In this document: piece by piece, positions 9,337 to 19,151 of the stretch | Layout of the letters: each line of letters begins with the position of its first letter | Position numbering within the stretch: the stretch's first letter is position 1 | Assembly: GCF_007752135.1 (NCBI RefSeq) | Contig: NZ_CP036298.1 | Span: 7,308,501-7,372,500 of the forward strand | Length of the DNA: 64,000 nucleotides | Reading direction: 5' to 3' | Source of the DNA: Aureliella helgolandensis | Lineage (GTDB): Bacteria; Planctomycetota; Planctomycetia; Pirellulales; Pirellulaceae | Program-made: the position numbers and the translations under genes | The notes under the pieces: model-generated | Databases searched by the model: none | Seen by the model: the letters and a program-made list of their open reading frames with translations, nothing else | Told to the model about the DNA's origin: nothing

Positions 9337-10460
9337 CGGGATAAACTTCGGCTGCAGGAACCCTGCTCAGAGGCAATACGGAATGAACCAGATCTTACGC
9401 AAACGCCTATCAGCGTGGCAAACAGAAATGCGCGTCGAACGCGATGCAGTCCGCCACCGGACCTTTAGGGCTAGGACAATTGTAGATTGCAAATGCAATT
9501 TTGAGGGCAATCCCCCCCAGGATAATTGCACAAAACCGTTTCCTAGGTGGTTAACCGGGCTTTTCCCCACTCAGCGACCGCTGAGTGGTAGTGAAAATAA
9601 CGGTAAGAAGGATTTTGCTTTGGACTGCGATGACTCGCCCTGATCGCTAGCGTCCGACCGAGGAGTACTTAGCGACGCCATCGTCCGTTCATATCCTCCC
9701 GTCCTCCCGCGCGAGCGATCGGCCGAACGTCGGTGTTCTCTCGGGAGGAGCGCTACATGAGTACCACGAACTCAGCGGGGAGGGGCTTACGGCTTAGATT
9801 CACCCACTTTTCACGGTCTTAGTCGTGCTCGTGCTCGAGTGTCGGATTACAGACGAGTTCAAGTAGGCGTGGGAGCCTTTGATTTCCTTGGGTTTGACGC
9901 ATAAAGTTGTGGGTCCCCCCCAAGGCTCGGCCGATCCCATTCGATTCGCAAGCAAAACCAACAGCGAAATGCACTTCCAACCACACTTACCGCTGCGAAG
10001 TATCCAGGCAGACGTTTTGGCAGGAAGATGGGGGCAGGAAGATTCGATGCGTGAGCTAGCACTCCAAGACTGGCCGTCTTCTTTTATTTTCCTGCCAATT
10101 CCTCCTCCCTTCTTCAGCATTCAATCTAGGACGGTCCATAGTGAGCATGTCTTAGCTACCGAATTGCCCGCTAAAAACGCGAATTTACGCAAATAAAAAC
10201 TGGGGGGCCGAATGGTGGGTTGCTAAAGGCCTGGTAGGGACAAGCGATTTTGCTGTCTCGAACCCCTCCCCTTGCTTCTCTCCCTTTGCTAAGACGCCCA
10301 ATTCACTGTCGGCCTCTCGACTCTCCAGTAGCATTCAGACAGAACCGAGCCCCCCCAAAAAAACACACCGGCCAGCTATATATTTCCCCCAACGCCCCCC
10401 GTGACGAAACTCCCTTATTTTTCTGTCTCCATTTTTCAGTCTATTCCTCCCCGCCCCCAA
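9337..10460. other. Intergenic region upstream of the exosortase; one perfect palindrome
   Basis: A perfect inverted repeat lies at 9567-9588: nine-base arms CCACTCAGC and GCTGAGTGG around GACC. It has no T-run on either side and sits 231 bases upstream of the exosortase start, so it may be an operator or just a hairpin. A hexamer remnant (CGTGCT twice) is at 9821-9832. A TTGATTTCCTTGGG phrase follows at 9879. AAGTATCCAGGCAGACGTTT at 9999-10018 matches the phrase that opens each family C block 2 unit. No supportable gene. Confidence 0.45.
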
Positions 10461-10841
10461 GCAAGAAAGCTACGACAAGTCGCAGCACGCCATATGGACT
10501 GCGATGACTCGTCATCGCTTTGGAGCAAATGTTTGGGCCGGAGCAGTTAGACCACCGAGCTAGCGCCCCTGAGCACCCCCCCGCTGCAGCCGCCTCTACC
10601 CCTGACCACCCAATCCACCCGCCCCGAAGCAAGAAAGCTACGACAAGTCGCAGCACGCCATATGGACTGCGATGACTTGTCATCGCTTTGGAGCAATCGT
10701 TTGGGCCGGAGCAGTCAGACCACCGAGCTAGCGCCACTGAGCACCCCAAGCCCCCCCCCTCCTTCTACAGCCGCCTCTACCTTGACCGCCCAATCCACCC
10801 GCCCCCAAGCAAGAAGGCTACGACAAATCGCAGCACTCCAT
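10461..10841 (-). repeat. Triple-hairpin repeat (family A), copies 9-11, tandem ~170-180-bp units
   Basis: Copies in inverted orientation lie at 10461-10518, 10629-10686 and 10809-10841 (truncated). The DNA between them is also repeated, including TTTGGGCCGGAGCAGT and GACCACCGAGCTAGCGCC, so this is a tandem array with period 168-180. The hairpin arms are the same as in the left-hand copies (GCTACGACAAGTCGCAGC, GCGATGACTCGTCATCGC). Confidence 0.85.
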
Positions 10842-11061
10842 AAAAAGCCCCTCCCCTTCAGCCCTGCCTACACACTACAGACGTAATAACCGGCATGACT
10901 GCTGAAGTCTTCCCAAACATCGGCGCCAATTACTGGCTTGAAGTGCTGAGCCTGTCTATACTAAGATCACTGCAGCAACCGGCTGGAAATCATCGCTTTG
11001 TTTGAGATTTTTAGCCCTAAGACATTCCTGAATACTCGTCAAGTTCTCTAGGTCAGTGCAC

Positions 11062-11784
11062 ATGAAATCCGTTTGCCTTACTTCACTGAGTCTCGCACTA
11101 GCCCTATGCACCTGGCTACCCGGTGTGGCCAGTGCGGAAATGATCTACCAAGCCAATTTCAACTCGGGCTCACTGGACAACACAAAATGGACAACTTACA
11201 GCTCAGTGACTGGAGTTAACGGCGGATACCTGGCAATCTACGATTCGGACCCTGCCCATGGCAAGTCGCTTTTCATGGACAGCAAGACATTGCCGGGAAC
11301 AGCTAACTACAACCACGCTACACTTGCAGTCAATGTTTCTGGCTACAGCCAAATGTCGCTGGTCTTCGATTCTTTTACCTTCTACGACTTTAACGATGTG
11401 CTGGGCACTGCCCCGTTCACCGGAACGAAGAATGGCGATGGCATCGCGATCAGCACCGACAACAACAATTGGCTGCCAATCTGGAGTCCAGCCAGCGGCG
11501 CTGCCTCCATGGGCTGGACGCCAGGGACGACCGTCCTGGTTTCCGATGCACTTACGAGCAACGGAATTGCAGATGGCTCAGTAAGCACCCTATACATCCG
11601 ATTCCAACAATACGACACCTACCAAGACAATGGCCAACTCAGTTCCGACGGACGCGCTTGGGACAACATCGCGCTCAGCGGCACGTCTGCCGGAGCAGCC
11701 GTTCCGGAACCGACAACGGGAGTTCTAGCTGGCCTGGGCCTGCTAAGCCTGTGTGGCGTGCGTGTTTCGCGCCGCCGTCGCTAG
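11062..11784 (+). CDS. PEP-CTERM sorting-domain protein
   Basis: 240 residues from the ATG at 11062 (AGG nine bases upstream); a GTG two codons earlier is also in frame. Signal peptide MKSVCLTSLSLALALCTWLP ending with an A-S-A|E type site. The mature part is an all-beta-looking domain without enzyme motifs, with many Asn/Asp/Thr/Ser residues (for example SVTGVNGGYLAIYDSD). The C-terminus is a textbook PEP-CTERM signal: VPEPTTG, then a hydrophobic helix (VLAGLGLLSLCGV), then RVSRRRR. It should be processed by the exosortase encoded at 8410-9336 and end up at the surface or in the matrix. It is transcribed alone on the plus strand. The ligand is unknown. Confidence 0.9.
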   Translation: MKSVCLTSLSLALALCTWLPGVASAEMIYQANFNSGSLDNTKWTTYSSVTGVNGGYLAIYDSDPAHGKSLFMDSKTLPGTANYNHATLAVNVSGYSQMSLVFDSFTFYDFNDVLGTAPFTGTKNGDGIAISTDNNNWLPIWSPASGAASMGWTPGTTVLVSDALTSNGIADGSVSTLYIRFQQYDTYQDNGQLSSDGRAWDNIALSGTSAGAAVPEPTTGVLAGLGLLSLCGVRVSRRRR

Positions 11785-12418
11785 CCAACCGACTCACCGA
11801 CCATGCGTTCACTCTGGGCCAATTTGCGGAACCGCTGGCAGCGTCTTTTTGCGGCGAGCGCCCAGTGCGGGAGCTGCCACGAGTGGCTCCCCCCTGCCCT
11901 ACTTCAAGATCTGGGGCACTGCTATGTTTGCCCACGCTGCCAAGCCACTGTTTCGGAGCAATTGTAGCCCGCCCCCTTCCCGTAGCATGGTCGCCCCGAC
12001 CGTGTCCCCTTCCCGTAGCATGGCCCCCCGGACCGTGTTCCTCCCGTGGCACGCCCCCAGGCCCTTGTTCCCTCACACCCCGTCACATGGACCACCGGCC
12101 CTCTACCAACCTCCCCCGACAAGAAGGCTATTCTCCCCGTCGCCTTCAACCTAAACTTGCATGTAAGAGAGTGGACGATGGAACAGGCCGAATGAGCTAA
12201 AAAATCGAGGGGACATGCCACCTCGTCCCGCACCTACCCAAAATCCATTTTGGATGAGCCGCTGGTTCTATACTGGTCGTTAGAATTGAGTCCACACTAG
12301 CATTCCGCACCGAGGGCTTCATCCGAGCTGGCTTTCAGAGTCAAGGGATTCGCCAGCCCCCCGTTGATCGCGGCGACCAAGAGCTCGCTACTTCCCTCTC
12401 CCCCAGCTGAGTGCAACG
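11785..12418. repeat. Intergenic region with two or three family B palindromes
   Basis: Palindromes of the type GTAGCATGGTC..GACCGTG lie at 11983-12003 and 12015-12037, with a degraded third at 12045-12066. The remainder (11785-11980 and 12070-12418) shows no gene and no clear terminator for the PEP-CTERM gene that ends at 11784. Confidence 0.6.
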
Positions 12419-12979
12419 ATGAATTTCCTGGGAGACCCCGATGCAATTGGGATTTTGATCACAGTCGGTTACTTCCTGGCTGCCGGCCTCTGCTTCCATC
12501 GCTACCACCGGCAATCGCAAACGGCCAATACCCCTCTACCCCAGCTCCGATTTTGGCTATTCGTAGCGGCCGCCTACCTCCTGCTGGGAATCAACAAGCA
12601 AGCAGACCTGCAAGTCCACATAACCGAGGCCCTACGGAGCTGGGCGCGACAAGGCAATTGGTATGCCAACCGACGGCTATGGCAAGCGGCTGCATCCGGC
12701 GTCATTGGCTTAACAGCCATCGGTGGCATCACTTGGGCAGTATGGCAAGTGAGACACTGGCCGCGAGCGTACCATCTAGCCATGCTGGCAATGGGATTAC
12801 AAACCACTTATGTGCTGCTGCGCATGGTCTCTTTCCATCATGTCGATGCTCTATTAGGTATCTCGTTGGGAACAACGCGCCTCGGATGGCTGATCGAACT
12901 CTCAGGCATCGCATCATGTTGCATAGCTACTTCAATCAACCTTCGAGCCCAGCGAAAACCTTCAAACAGTGCCAACTAG
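12419..12979 (+). CDS. Small integral membrane protein of unknown function
   Basis: 186 residues, start ATG at 12419 without a strong ribosome binding site. Five hydrophobic segments can be read (about residues 9-27, 44-57, 91-109, 116-135 and 147-168), so it should be an inner-membrane protein. LLLGINKQADLQ (55-66) resembles a motif I associate with small uncharacterised membrane proteins, and FHHVD (140-144) might bind a metal. I do not recognise the family with confidence. It lies between a PEP-CTERM gene and the first glycosyltransferase, on the same strand as both, so a role in the surface-polysaccharide locus is possible but only by position. Confidence 0.65.
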   Translation: MNFLGDPDAIGILITVGYFLAAGLCFHRYHRQSQTANTPLPQLRFWLFVAAAYLLLGINKQADLQVHITEALRSWARQGNWYANRRLWQAAASGVIGLTAIGGITWAVWQVRHWPRAYHLAMLAMGLQTTYVLLRMVSFHHVDALLGISLGTTRLGWLIELSGIASCCIATSINLRAQRKPSNSAN

Positions 12980-13243
12980 CTTCCCCCCAGCAGGAAAGCC
13001 TCCGCCACTTGCTTAATTTAGCGTCACCTCATAAAACCGGTGCTTGAGATCGAAGCGATACTGATAGCCTTAACTTAACCGCAAGTAAGCTGGAAATTTA
13101 GAATATTCACCAACGATGCACGATGCTTCCGCCGCCCCTGGGACCACAGTCGCTAATAATTTATCTGTAGGATATCCCCGACCAGTCGTTCATATTTTTT
13201 CATCGCTCCAACGCCACCTCAGTTAACTCAGATCACCTGGCTC

Positions 13244-14098
13244 ATGATTTCCATAATAATACCGGCATACAACGAAGCCTCTGTAATAACCAGGACACTG
13301 AAAAGCGTCGCCCAAGCCCTAACCGCTGAACCGGGCGAAATCATTGTGGTTTGCAATGGCTGTAGAGACGAAACCTTCGACATAGCCAGTAGCTTTGGAG
13401 AGCAGGTACGAGTTTTCAACATCGAGCAAGGATCTAAAATTGCTGCGCTCAACCTGGGTGATGAACAGGCTCAAGGTTTCCCTCGATTTTTCCTAGACGC
13501 AGACATTGAGCTGTCCCCCAATGCACTACACGATACGTCGAAGGTACTACGCGAGGGCAGAATACACGCTGCCGCACCTAGAATGAAATGCAATACCGCA
13601 CAATCTTCCTGGATGGTACGCAGCTTCTACCGCACTTGGCTGGACCGTCCCTACCATCGACTGGGCCACGTGGGAAGCGGATTTGTTGGTATTAGTGAAA
13701 TTGGACGTTCACGTTTCGAACAATTCCCCAACATTATTGCCGACGATGAATTCGTCAGGCGCCAGTTCACACCGCAGGAACGAGCTGTTATTGATTCGGC
13801 TACGTTTACAATTCGCGCCCCGCACGATGTACGATCCTTGATTAAAGTTAAGACCCGTGCACGTCTAGGAACTCTGCAGTTGAATGCAACGCATCCGGAA
13901 TTGCAAATGAATGCGAAAGCACAAGCAGAGAACAACAGAGACTCCGTACACTCCGCTAACAATGAAACTAGCGAGCGCAATTGGATTGACAAAGCTGCGT
14001 ACGGGTTTGTGGTACTGACGTCGCGATATCGAGCGCGGAGACAATTTGCTCGAGCTCAATTCACGACCTGGGAACGCGATGAGACGAGCCGACAATAA
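13244..14098 (+). CDS. Glycosyltransferase family 2
   Basis: 284 residues. It starts directly with a GT-A fold: MISIIIPAYNEASVI at 1-15, EIIVVCNGCRDET around 32-44, and the metal-binding DxD-type motif FLDADIELSP around 84-93. It should transfer a sugar from a nucleotide donor to the growing repeat unit at the cytoplasmic face. No membrane segment is evident. The donor and linkage cannot be told from sequence. It is a clear paralogue of the glycosyltransferase at 19994-20842: both share NGC.D.T, LDAD, the ..DDEFVR/DDKFVR..QER box, and a VKTRARLGTLQL/VRTRWTRGNLQL stretch. The acetyltransferase gene follows after 111 bases on the same strand. Confidence 0.9.
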   Translation: MISIIIPAYNEASVITRTLKSVAQALTAEPGEIIVVCNGCRDETFDIASSFGEQVRVFNIEQGSKIAALNLGDEQAQGFPRFFLDADIELSPNALHDTSKVLREGRIHAAAPRMKCNTAQSSWMVRSFYRTWLDRPYHRLGHVGSGFVGISEIGRSRFEQFPNIIADDEFVRRQFTPQERAVIDSATFTIRAPHDVRSLIKVKTRARLGTLQLNATHPELQMNAKAQAENNRDSVHSANNETSERNWIDKAAYGFVVLTSRYRARRQFARAQFTTWERDETSRQ

Positions 14099-14209
14099 AA
14101 TTGGTCAACAAACAGCTTGGTTGCCCCAATGGCGGCCTCCCAATTTTCGTACATTTGGACGTGTACCGTGTTTTCACCCTAATTTCCTATCGCCAAGAGG
14201 GCAGATGCA

Positions 14210-14971
14210 ATGGACGCAAATAGCAATTCGAGCTGGCCGGAGCTCAAGCAGTCGCGAACTGCAACTGCGTTATTCCAGCTAGCTGGAATGTTAAGGCTGT
14301 GCAAACGCTGGACGATTGCAAGACACTTGATCACCTCGATTTGCAAACTTGAGGGCGGAGAAACTTTCTCTCCCACCGCAAGAAAATTCTTGGCAAATTA
14401 CTATGGGGTACATATTGGCAGCTACAGCTACGGAGGTGTATTCAAGCCAGGTGCGTTTCCGGCAAAGACATATGTCGGACGCTACAGCTCCATCGCGGCA
14501 GGAGTCAGGTGTATTGAACGCAACCATCCCTATAACAGGGTTTCAACTTCGTCCTTCTTTTACGAACCCAACCTCGGAATTGTATCCGAGAGCCAACTTC
14601 CGGCCTACGAGCCAATCTACATAGGCCACGACGTCTGGATTGGCTGGAATGCGATACTACTGCCTGGATGCCGGAGAATTGGTAACGGAGCCATCATTGG
14701 AGCCGGCGCCATTGTGACCAGTAACGTACCTCCCTACGCCATCGTGGCCGGTTCTCCTGCAAAGATATTAAAGTATCGCTTCAATCCTGAACTGATCGAA
14801 TCATTGGAGGCAACCAACTGGTGGCAACTGACTCCTCAACAGCTTAGAGAGCATCGAGAATTGTTCTGCTGCACAATTGACATGGCTTCCATTTCTCGCC
14901 TAGCAGCTTGCGGAACATCCAGTCCTCCAACACCTGACAGACGATCCGTCTCAGATGAAGTCCAAAGTTAG
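14210..14971 (+). CDS. Left-handed beta-helix acetyltransferase (CatB/LbH family)
   Basis: 253 residues, start ATG at 14210 with GAGGG eight bases upstream. The C-terminal half carries hexapeptide repeats and the family hallmark PIYIGHDVWIGWNAILLPGC, followed by RIGNGAIIGAGAIVTSNVPP and IVAGSPAKILKYRF. These build a trimeric beta-helix that uses acetyl-CoA to O- or N-acetylate a sugar. FKPGAFPAKTYVGRYSSIA (from about residue 82) is the usual entry into the helix. The last 35 residues are low-complexity and not part of the fold. In this locus its substrate is most likely a sugar of the exopolysaccharide repeat unit. It is read from the same strand as the preceding glycosyltransferase. Confidence 0.9.
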   Translation: MDANSNSSWPELKQSRTATALFQLAGMLRLCKRWTIARHLITSICKLEGGETFSPTARKFLANYYGVHIGSYSYGGVFKPGAFPAKTYVGRYSSIAAGVRCIERNHPYNRVSTSSFFYEPNLGIVSESQLPAYEPIYIGHDVWIGWNAILLPGCRRIGNGAIIGAGAIVTSNVPPYAIVAGSPAKILKYRFNPELIESLEATNWWQLTPQQLREHRELFCCTIDMASISRLAACGTSSPPTPDRRSVSDEVQS

Positions 14972-14991
14972 AAAGGATACAAAATGCCGTT

Positions 14992-15966
14992 CTAACCAGC
15001 AGTAGCTTGGGTACTAAACGCGGCCCTCCCCGCCAAGACACCTATGCATACGTGAACGATGGCGTACACGGTTGAGAAGCAAACCACAACTACACCTTGA
15101 ACATCGCCTGCTAGCTGGTCAATGGGCGTCAGTGAGACCAACGAGATTATTAGCGGATGGATCAAGTAAATCGGTAAGGCAAGCTCCCCAAGGAAGCGAA
15201 CCGAATTCCCAGCTGGCAAGGGGAAAACCCAGCCGATCATTGCGGCCAGTCCACCAATTGCAAAGGGAATGGACCACGACAGGAATCCGCCCATGAAGGC
15301 TAACAAGGCTGTGGCTAGGATGGCCCCAACAATGATCGCATTATCGAACCGTTTGCCCCGAATTCCCACAATCATTCCTAACATCACTGATGGAAATGCG
15401 AAGCACCATTGCAAGAACGGAATCGACAAGTCGCCCTGACTAACAATACTCGCACTAAGGTATCCCAAACTGGGCAGAGTCAACACAAGAGCCCAAAAGA
15501 GAACTCTTCCACTCCGCCTCCCCAAGGCCTGCACCAGTAGGTATGCTGCGGAGGTCGAGAAGAATGCGAAGGGAAGGAACCACAAGTGCAGAGACGGACC
15601 TGTACTCAGCATCCACCAGGAAAACTCATGGGAAATGGCGGTATGCTCGACCAATGCTTCTGCAACTTTCGCGATCGCATAGAGTAGTGACCAAATTACC
15701 CACGGCACCAAAAGTCGCTCGGCGCGCCGCCATACGACTGTTGCAAGCGTTTTCCCCTTAGAATTGGCATTGGTAGCCAGTGCAATCATAATTACACAGA
15801 ACAGCGGTAGTCCTGCATATCCAATTGAGCGACCAGTGTTTCCCGCGTGAAACCAAACGATTCCCCAAGCAGCCAACAGCCTCAATATTTCAACCGAACC
15901 GTTTACCTGAGCCCCTCGAACGCTCAACGGCACAGGCAACTGTGATACCACATTGTCTGGGTGCAT
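14992..15966 (-). CDS. Acyltransferase 3 family membrane protein (OafA/WecH type)
   Basis: 324 residues, almost entirely hydrophobic, with about ten membrane helices. Start ATG at 15966, with AGG seven bases upstream. The family's opening motif is present as VNGSVEILRLLAAWGIVWFH (about 21-40), where the Arg and His are the conserved catalytic-site residues. LHLWFLPFAFF around 131-141 is the second family signature. Members transfer acetyl or other acyl groups to surface sugars at the membrane. It converges with the acetyltransferase at 14971 (20 bases apart). Having both an LbH and an acyltransferase 3 enzyme suggests two separate acylations or two sugar substrates. Confidence 0.9.
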   Translation of the reverse strand: MHPDNVVSQLPVPLSVRGAQVNGSVEILRLLAAWGIVWFHAGNTGRSIGYAGLPLFCVIMIALATNANSKGKTLATVVWRRAERLLVPWVIWSLLYAIAKVAEALVEHTAISHEFSWWMLSTGPSLHLWFLPFAFFSTSAAYLLVQALGRRSGRVLFWALVLTLPSLGYLSASIVSQGDLSIPFLQWCFAFPSVMLGMIVGIRGKRFDNAIIVGAILATALLAFMGGFLSWSIPFAIGGLAAMIGWVFPLPAGNSVRFLGELALPIYLIHPLIISLVSLTPIDQLAGDVQGVVVVCFSTVYAIVHVCIGVLAGRAAFSTQATAG

Positions 15967-16602
15967 TCATTGGCCTAAAAGTAGTTCTCGTTCATTAATA
16001 CAATCAGCGACTTTTACTTTTCAATCTTCAGCCAAATGCACAACCCTAAATTTCATCCTATGAGCTCCTGTTCAATTTGCAAGAGATTTCGCTTACAAAC
16101 CTAACTAGAAGTGCAGCTTGAAGCCTCTTTAGCCTACCACGGATGTAACTATTTATCTGGACAACGCACCGCGACTTGACCGAATCGAGCAAGTCCTCCT
16201 TGAATGGCTTGCGAAGAACAACGCTTGCGTCTAACGCATCTATCAATCGCTGTAAGCAAGTAAACCAGTGGGGACTACACAAGCAACTAACTTGTTCGCT
16301 AAGAAGGCGTTTGCGATGCAAGCCTGGGCAAAGTAGACGACGCACTTCTAACCTTCCCCCGCAAGAATTCGCGAAACACTTCGCCAAGCTCAGCATTCGA
16401 AACTTAACCAAGTTCGCGCACCAAACTAGATTCAGTCATGGTGGTCTTCGCATCGCCAGCAACCGATGTAAATCGAAATATACAGAAGGCAATACCTGCC
16501 TTCCGGGAGCCACCCTTTCAACTTGTAACAACGGATCGGACGCTTCCAACAATTCACCCTACGCATTAACTCTCGAAGCAGAACATCAATCCGCATATCC
16601 GC
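15967..16602. other. Gap inside the glycan block; possible decayed gene on the minus strand
   Basis: 636 bases without a recognisable gene in an otherwise tightly packed area. The longest minus-strand frame is 16058-16411 (117 residues from a TTG). It has a basic, Leu-rich C-terminus and no family motif I know. A stop lies just upstream of its start, and no good ribosome binding site is visible. It might be the remnant of a glycan gene or mere chance. No dispersed repeat of the window is seen here, unlike most other long gaps. Confidence 0.25.
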
Positions 16603-17835
16603 CTAATCAACACGAGAGTTACTGACTGGCAAACGCCCCAGGAGCTTGTCATAAAAGTCTACAAGCACCTGCCGACTGTAATCCCATGCCAACATTTCCT
16701 CGACTCTAGCTCGACCAATCCTCCCCATCTCCTGCCGTTTCGCAGGATCACTTAGAAGCATCCGCATTGCGTCCGCCATTCCCTGCTCGCTATCCCCACT
16801 AACATAAACAGCAGCCTCGCCAGCGGTGCACCGAGACTCCACAAGATCAAAACTAACTAAAGGCAGCTCCATCGCCATATACTCGACGATCTTGTTCATA
16901 GAACTCACGTCATTCAATGGATTCTTAGGGTCAGGCGCAATCCCCAAGTCGGCTGTGGACATGTACTGCTTAAGGTCTGAATCTGAAATCCGACCTGTAA
17001 AATGCACAACCCCAGCAAGATCCAAGCTTTCCGTCAGACGAATCAAATTATCAAACTCGTCCCCACTTCCAATAAACGTAAAGCTCGTGTCCTTCAATCC
17101 ATCATCAATTGCGTAGCGAACCGCACGAAGCGCGTAGTCCACCCCATCTTGCGCCCCCATAACTCCCAAATAGACAACCAGTTTTTCACGACCACGCCGC
17201 AACTCGGGAACCGGCAATCCGCGTTCGAAGCGGCTAAGCAAAGGACCGGATCGCACTACTGCGACATCAGACTCTTCCTTACCTCCGCGCGCTACCGCAA
17301 TGCGTTTATAACTCTCATTGGTCGCAATAACACCATCCGCAGTTTGAAATTGTTTTTTCTCCAGCCACAAAAGAGCTCTATACAAAAAGTCCTTTCGGTC
17401 GAACTTAGACTCGTAGAGCTCAGGGCAAAGATCATGATGGTCAAAGACGAATTTCACACCACGCGTCTTATATGACTTCGCGATATGCCAGAAAGTATCA
17501 GGTGGATTGCACGAGTGAATTACGTCGAACTTCGATTCTTGCCAAATCTTCGCTAACAACTTACGAGTCTGCCAGTAGCAATACGCAAACTCGCGGATGA
17601 AGCTCAGTTTGCCGCGTGTCAGTGCTGGTGGAGGATACCGATAGACGTGAATGCCATCGATTTCGCGATTGGCAACTTCATCATCGGGTGCCATGGGTGA
17701 CACTACACTAATGCGATAGCCAGCGTTGGTTAGTGCAAGAGACTCCATCCAGACCCTACGATCAAAGGGCACTGGTAGGTTTTCAACAAGTATGACAATA
17801 TGAGGCTGCCGCTCGGTGCGTTCAGAGGCATTCAC
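16603..17835 (-). CDS. Glycosyltransferase family 4 (GT-B fold, WbuB-like)
   Basis: 410 residues. The N-terminal half begins HIVILVENLPVPFDRRVWME, the usual start of WbuB-like transferases, and contains FDHHDLCPELYESKF around 130-145. The C-terminal nucleotide-sugar-binding half has VVYLGVMGAQDGVDYALRA, FTFIGSGDEFDNL and the E-x7-E-type region VSSMNKIVEYMAMELPLVSFD. It should add a sugar from a nucleotide donor to a lipid-linked intermediate in the cytoplasm. Its ATG overlaps the stop of the preceding dehydrogenase gene by four bases (17832-17835), so the two are translationally coupled. That makes a uronic acid made by the dehydrogenase a plausible donor sugar, though this is inference. Confidence 0.93.
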   Translation of the reverse strand: MNASERTERQPHIVILVENLPVPFDRRVWMESLALTNAGYRISVVSPMAPDDEVANREIDGIHVYRYPPPALTRGKLSFIREFAYCYWQTRKLLAKIWQESKFDVIHSCNPPDTFWHIAKSYKTRGVKFVFDHHDLCPELYESKFDRKDFLYRALLWLEKKQFQTADGVIATNESYKRIAVARGGKEESDVAVVRSGPLLSRFERGLPVPELRRGREKLVVYLGVMGAQDGVDYALRAVRYAIDDGLKDTSFTFIGSGDEFDNLIRLTESLDLAGVVHFTGRISDSDLKQYMSTADLGIAPDPKNPLNDVSSMNKIVEYMAMELPLVSFDLVESRCTAGEAAVYVSGDSEQGMADAMRMLLSDPAKRQEMGRIGRARVEEMLAWDYSRQVLVDFYDKLLGRLPVSNSRVD

Positions 17836-19151
17836 CAGTACAATCCTTCGTATTTCCCGGCTACGCAGTCTACCGAGGTGATATTCGCAAGGTCTAAAAC
17901 AATTTGATCGGGAGTAATCATCGGAATCGTTTTACGATAGGTTTCGGCATTGTGGCCATAAACGAGTACTTCCGCATGGCATAACGCTTGCTCCGACTCA
18001 ACAAGCACGGACTTTAAGTGTGGAAGCTCAATGTCAATAAAATCTTTGTTTGAGCCGAAAATCGACGCATACTTTACGTTGGGATCGTATATCCTGACAT
18101 CGTACCCCTTACCAATCAGTATTTCTGCCAGATGAACCAGGGGGCTTTCCCGCAAATCATCAGTCGCCTCTTTAAAACTAATCCCGAGTAAGGATATACG
18201 GCGCTTACCGAAAGCCATTATTCGCTCGGATGCTTGCTCTATCTGCAAGCGGTTGCTGCTAAGTATGCCTTCGGCCATTGGCATCGCGACATCCGCTTTC
18301 TTTCCAAAATTAATGCAAGCTCGCAAATCTTTTGGTAGGCAACTTCCTCCAAATGCAAACCCGGGCTTCATATACTTATCGGAAATATTGAGTTTATTGT
18401 CTCTGCAAAGGATTTCCATCACTTCACGTGCATCAACCTCTGCACGCTTGCAGAACATCCCCATCTCGTTTGCAAATGTAATCTTCAACGCGTGAAAAAT
18501 GTTACATCCATACTTCATTGCCTCTGCCGTGGATACGCTGCAATGCAAACGCTCGCCAGATACACTCAACGCACCTTCGTATAGACCACAGAGCTTATCA
18601 AACTCCGATTTTGACGAGGAGCCAATTACGGTCATAGGAGGGTTGTAGAAGTCAGCGATCGATGTGCCTTCTCTCAAGAATTCAGGATGCATGCTGATCC
18701 CGAAGTCACGTCCAGCTTTTAAACCACTCGCTTTTTCTAATGCAGGAACTACTAAACTGGCTGTGGTCCCGGGAAGAACCGTTGATCTCACTACTACCGA
18801 ATGATACGCATTTTTCGAGCGAAGAGCTTCGCCGATCTCTTCGGACACACGTTCTACAAAACGTGTTTGGAGTGCGCCATTGGGAAGCGAGGGTGTGCCA
18901 ACGCAAATCAGCGAAACATCACTCTCGGCTACCGCTTGGTCGCAACTAGACTTCACTTTCAACCGCCCCAACTTCACCATTTCGGCTAATAGCTCATTCA
19001 ATCCCTCTTCGAGAATTGGGCTTTTACCTGAACTGATTAGATCGAGCTTGACTGCCGAAGGATCCACTCCAATGACTTCGTGTCCCATCTGGGCCAAACA
19101 CGCTCCAGTTACAGCCCCAACATACCCCATCCCGAATACTGAAACTCTCAT
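17832..19151 (-). CDS. algD: GDP-mannose 6-dehydrogenase-type nucleotide-sugar dehydrogenase
   Basis: 439 residues, the full family length. These enzymes oxidise a nucleotide sugar twice with NAD to give a uronic acid; AlgD makes GDP-mannuronate. The Rossmann start MRVSVFGMGYVGAVTGACLA has the G-x-G-x-x-G NAD loop. VVRSTVLPGT is present, and the catalytic Cys (about residue 268) lies in FAFGGSCLPKDLRA. The wording matches AlgD-type proteins as I remember them (EVIGVD, GKSPI.E.GL, DDLRESPLVHLAE) better than UDP-glucose dehydrogenase, but the two cannot be separated without alignment. Start ATG at 19151 with GGGG five bases upstream. It is the first gene of a two-gene unit with the overlapping GT4 gene. 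Confidence 0.9.
   Translation of the reverse strand: MRVSVFGMGYVGAVTGACLAQMGHEVIGVDPSAVKLDLISSGKSPILEEGLNELLAEMVKLGRLKVKSSCDQAVAESDVSLICVGTPSLPNGALQTRFVERVSEEIGEALRSKNAYHSVVVRSTVLPGTTASLVVPALEKASGLKAGRDFGISMHPEFLREGTSIADFYNPPMTVIGSSSKSEFDKLCGLYEGALSVSGERLHCSVSTAEAMKYGCNIFHALKITFANEMGMFCKRAEVDAREVMEILCRDNKLNISDKYMKPGFAFGGSCLPKDLRACINFGKKADVAMPMAEGILSSNRLQIEQASERIMAFGKRRISLLGISFKEATDDLRESPLVHLAEILIGKGYDVRIYDPNVKYASIFGSNKDFIDIELPHLKSVLVESEQALCHAEVLVYGHNAETYRKTIPMITPDQIVLDLANITSVDCVAGKYEGLYW

Noticed and set aside
12419-12979. Isomerase or other named enzyme for the small membrane protein
   Set aside because: Similar small membrane proteins carry doubtful enzyme names in databases; the sequence shows only helices and no catalytic motif.
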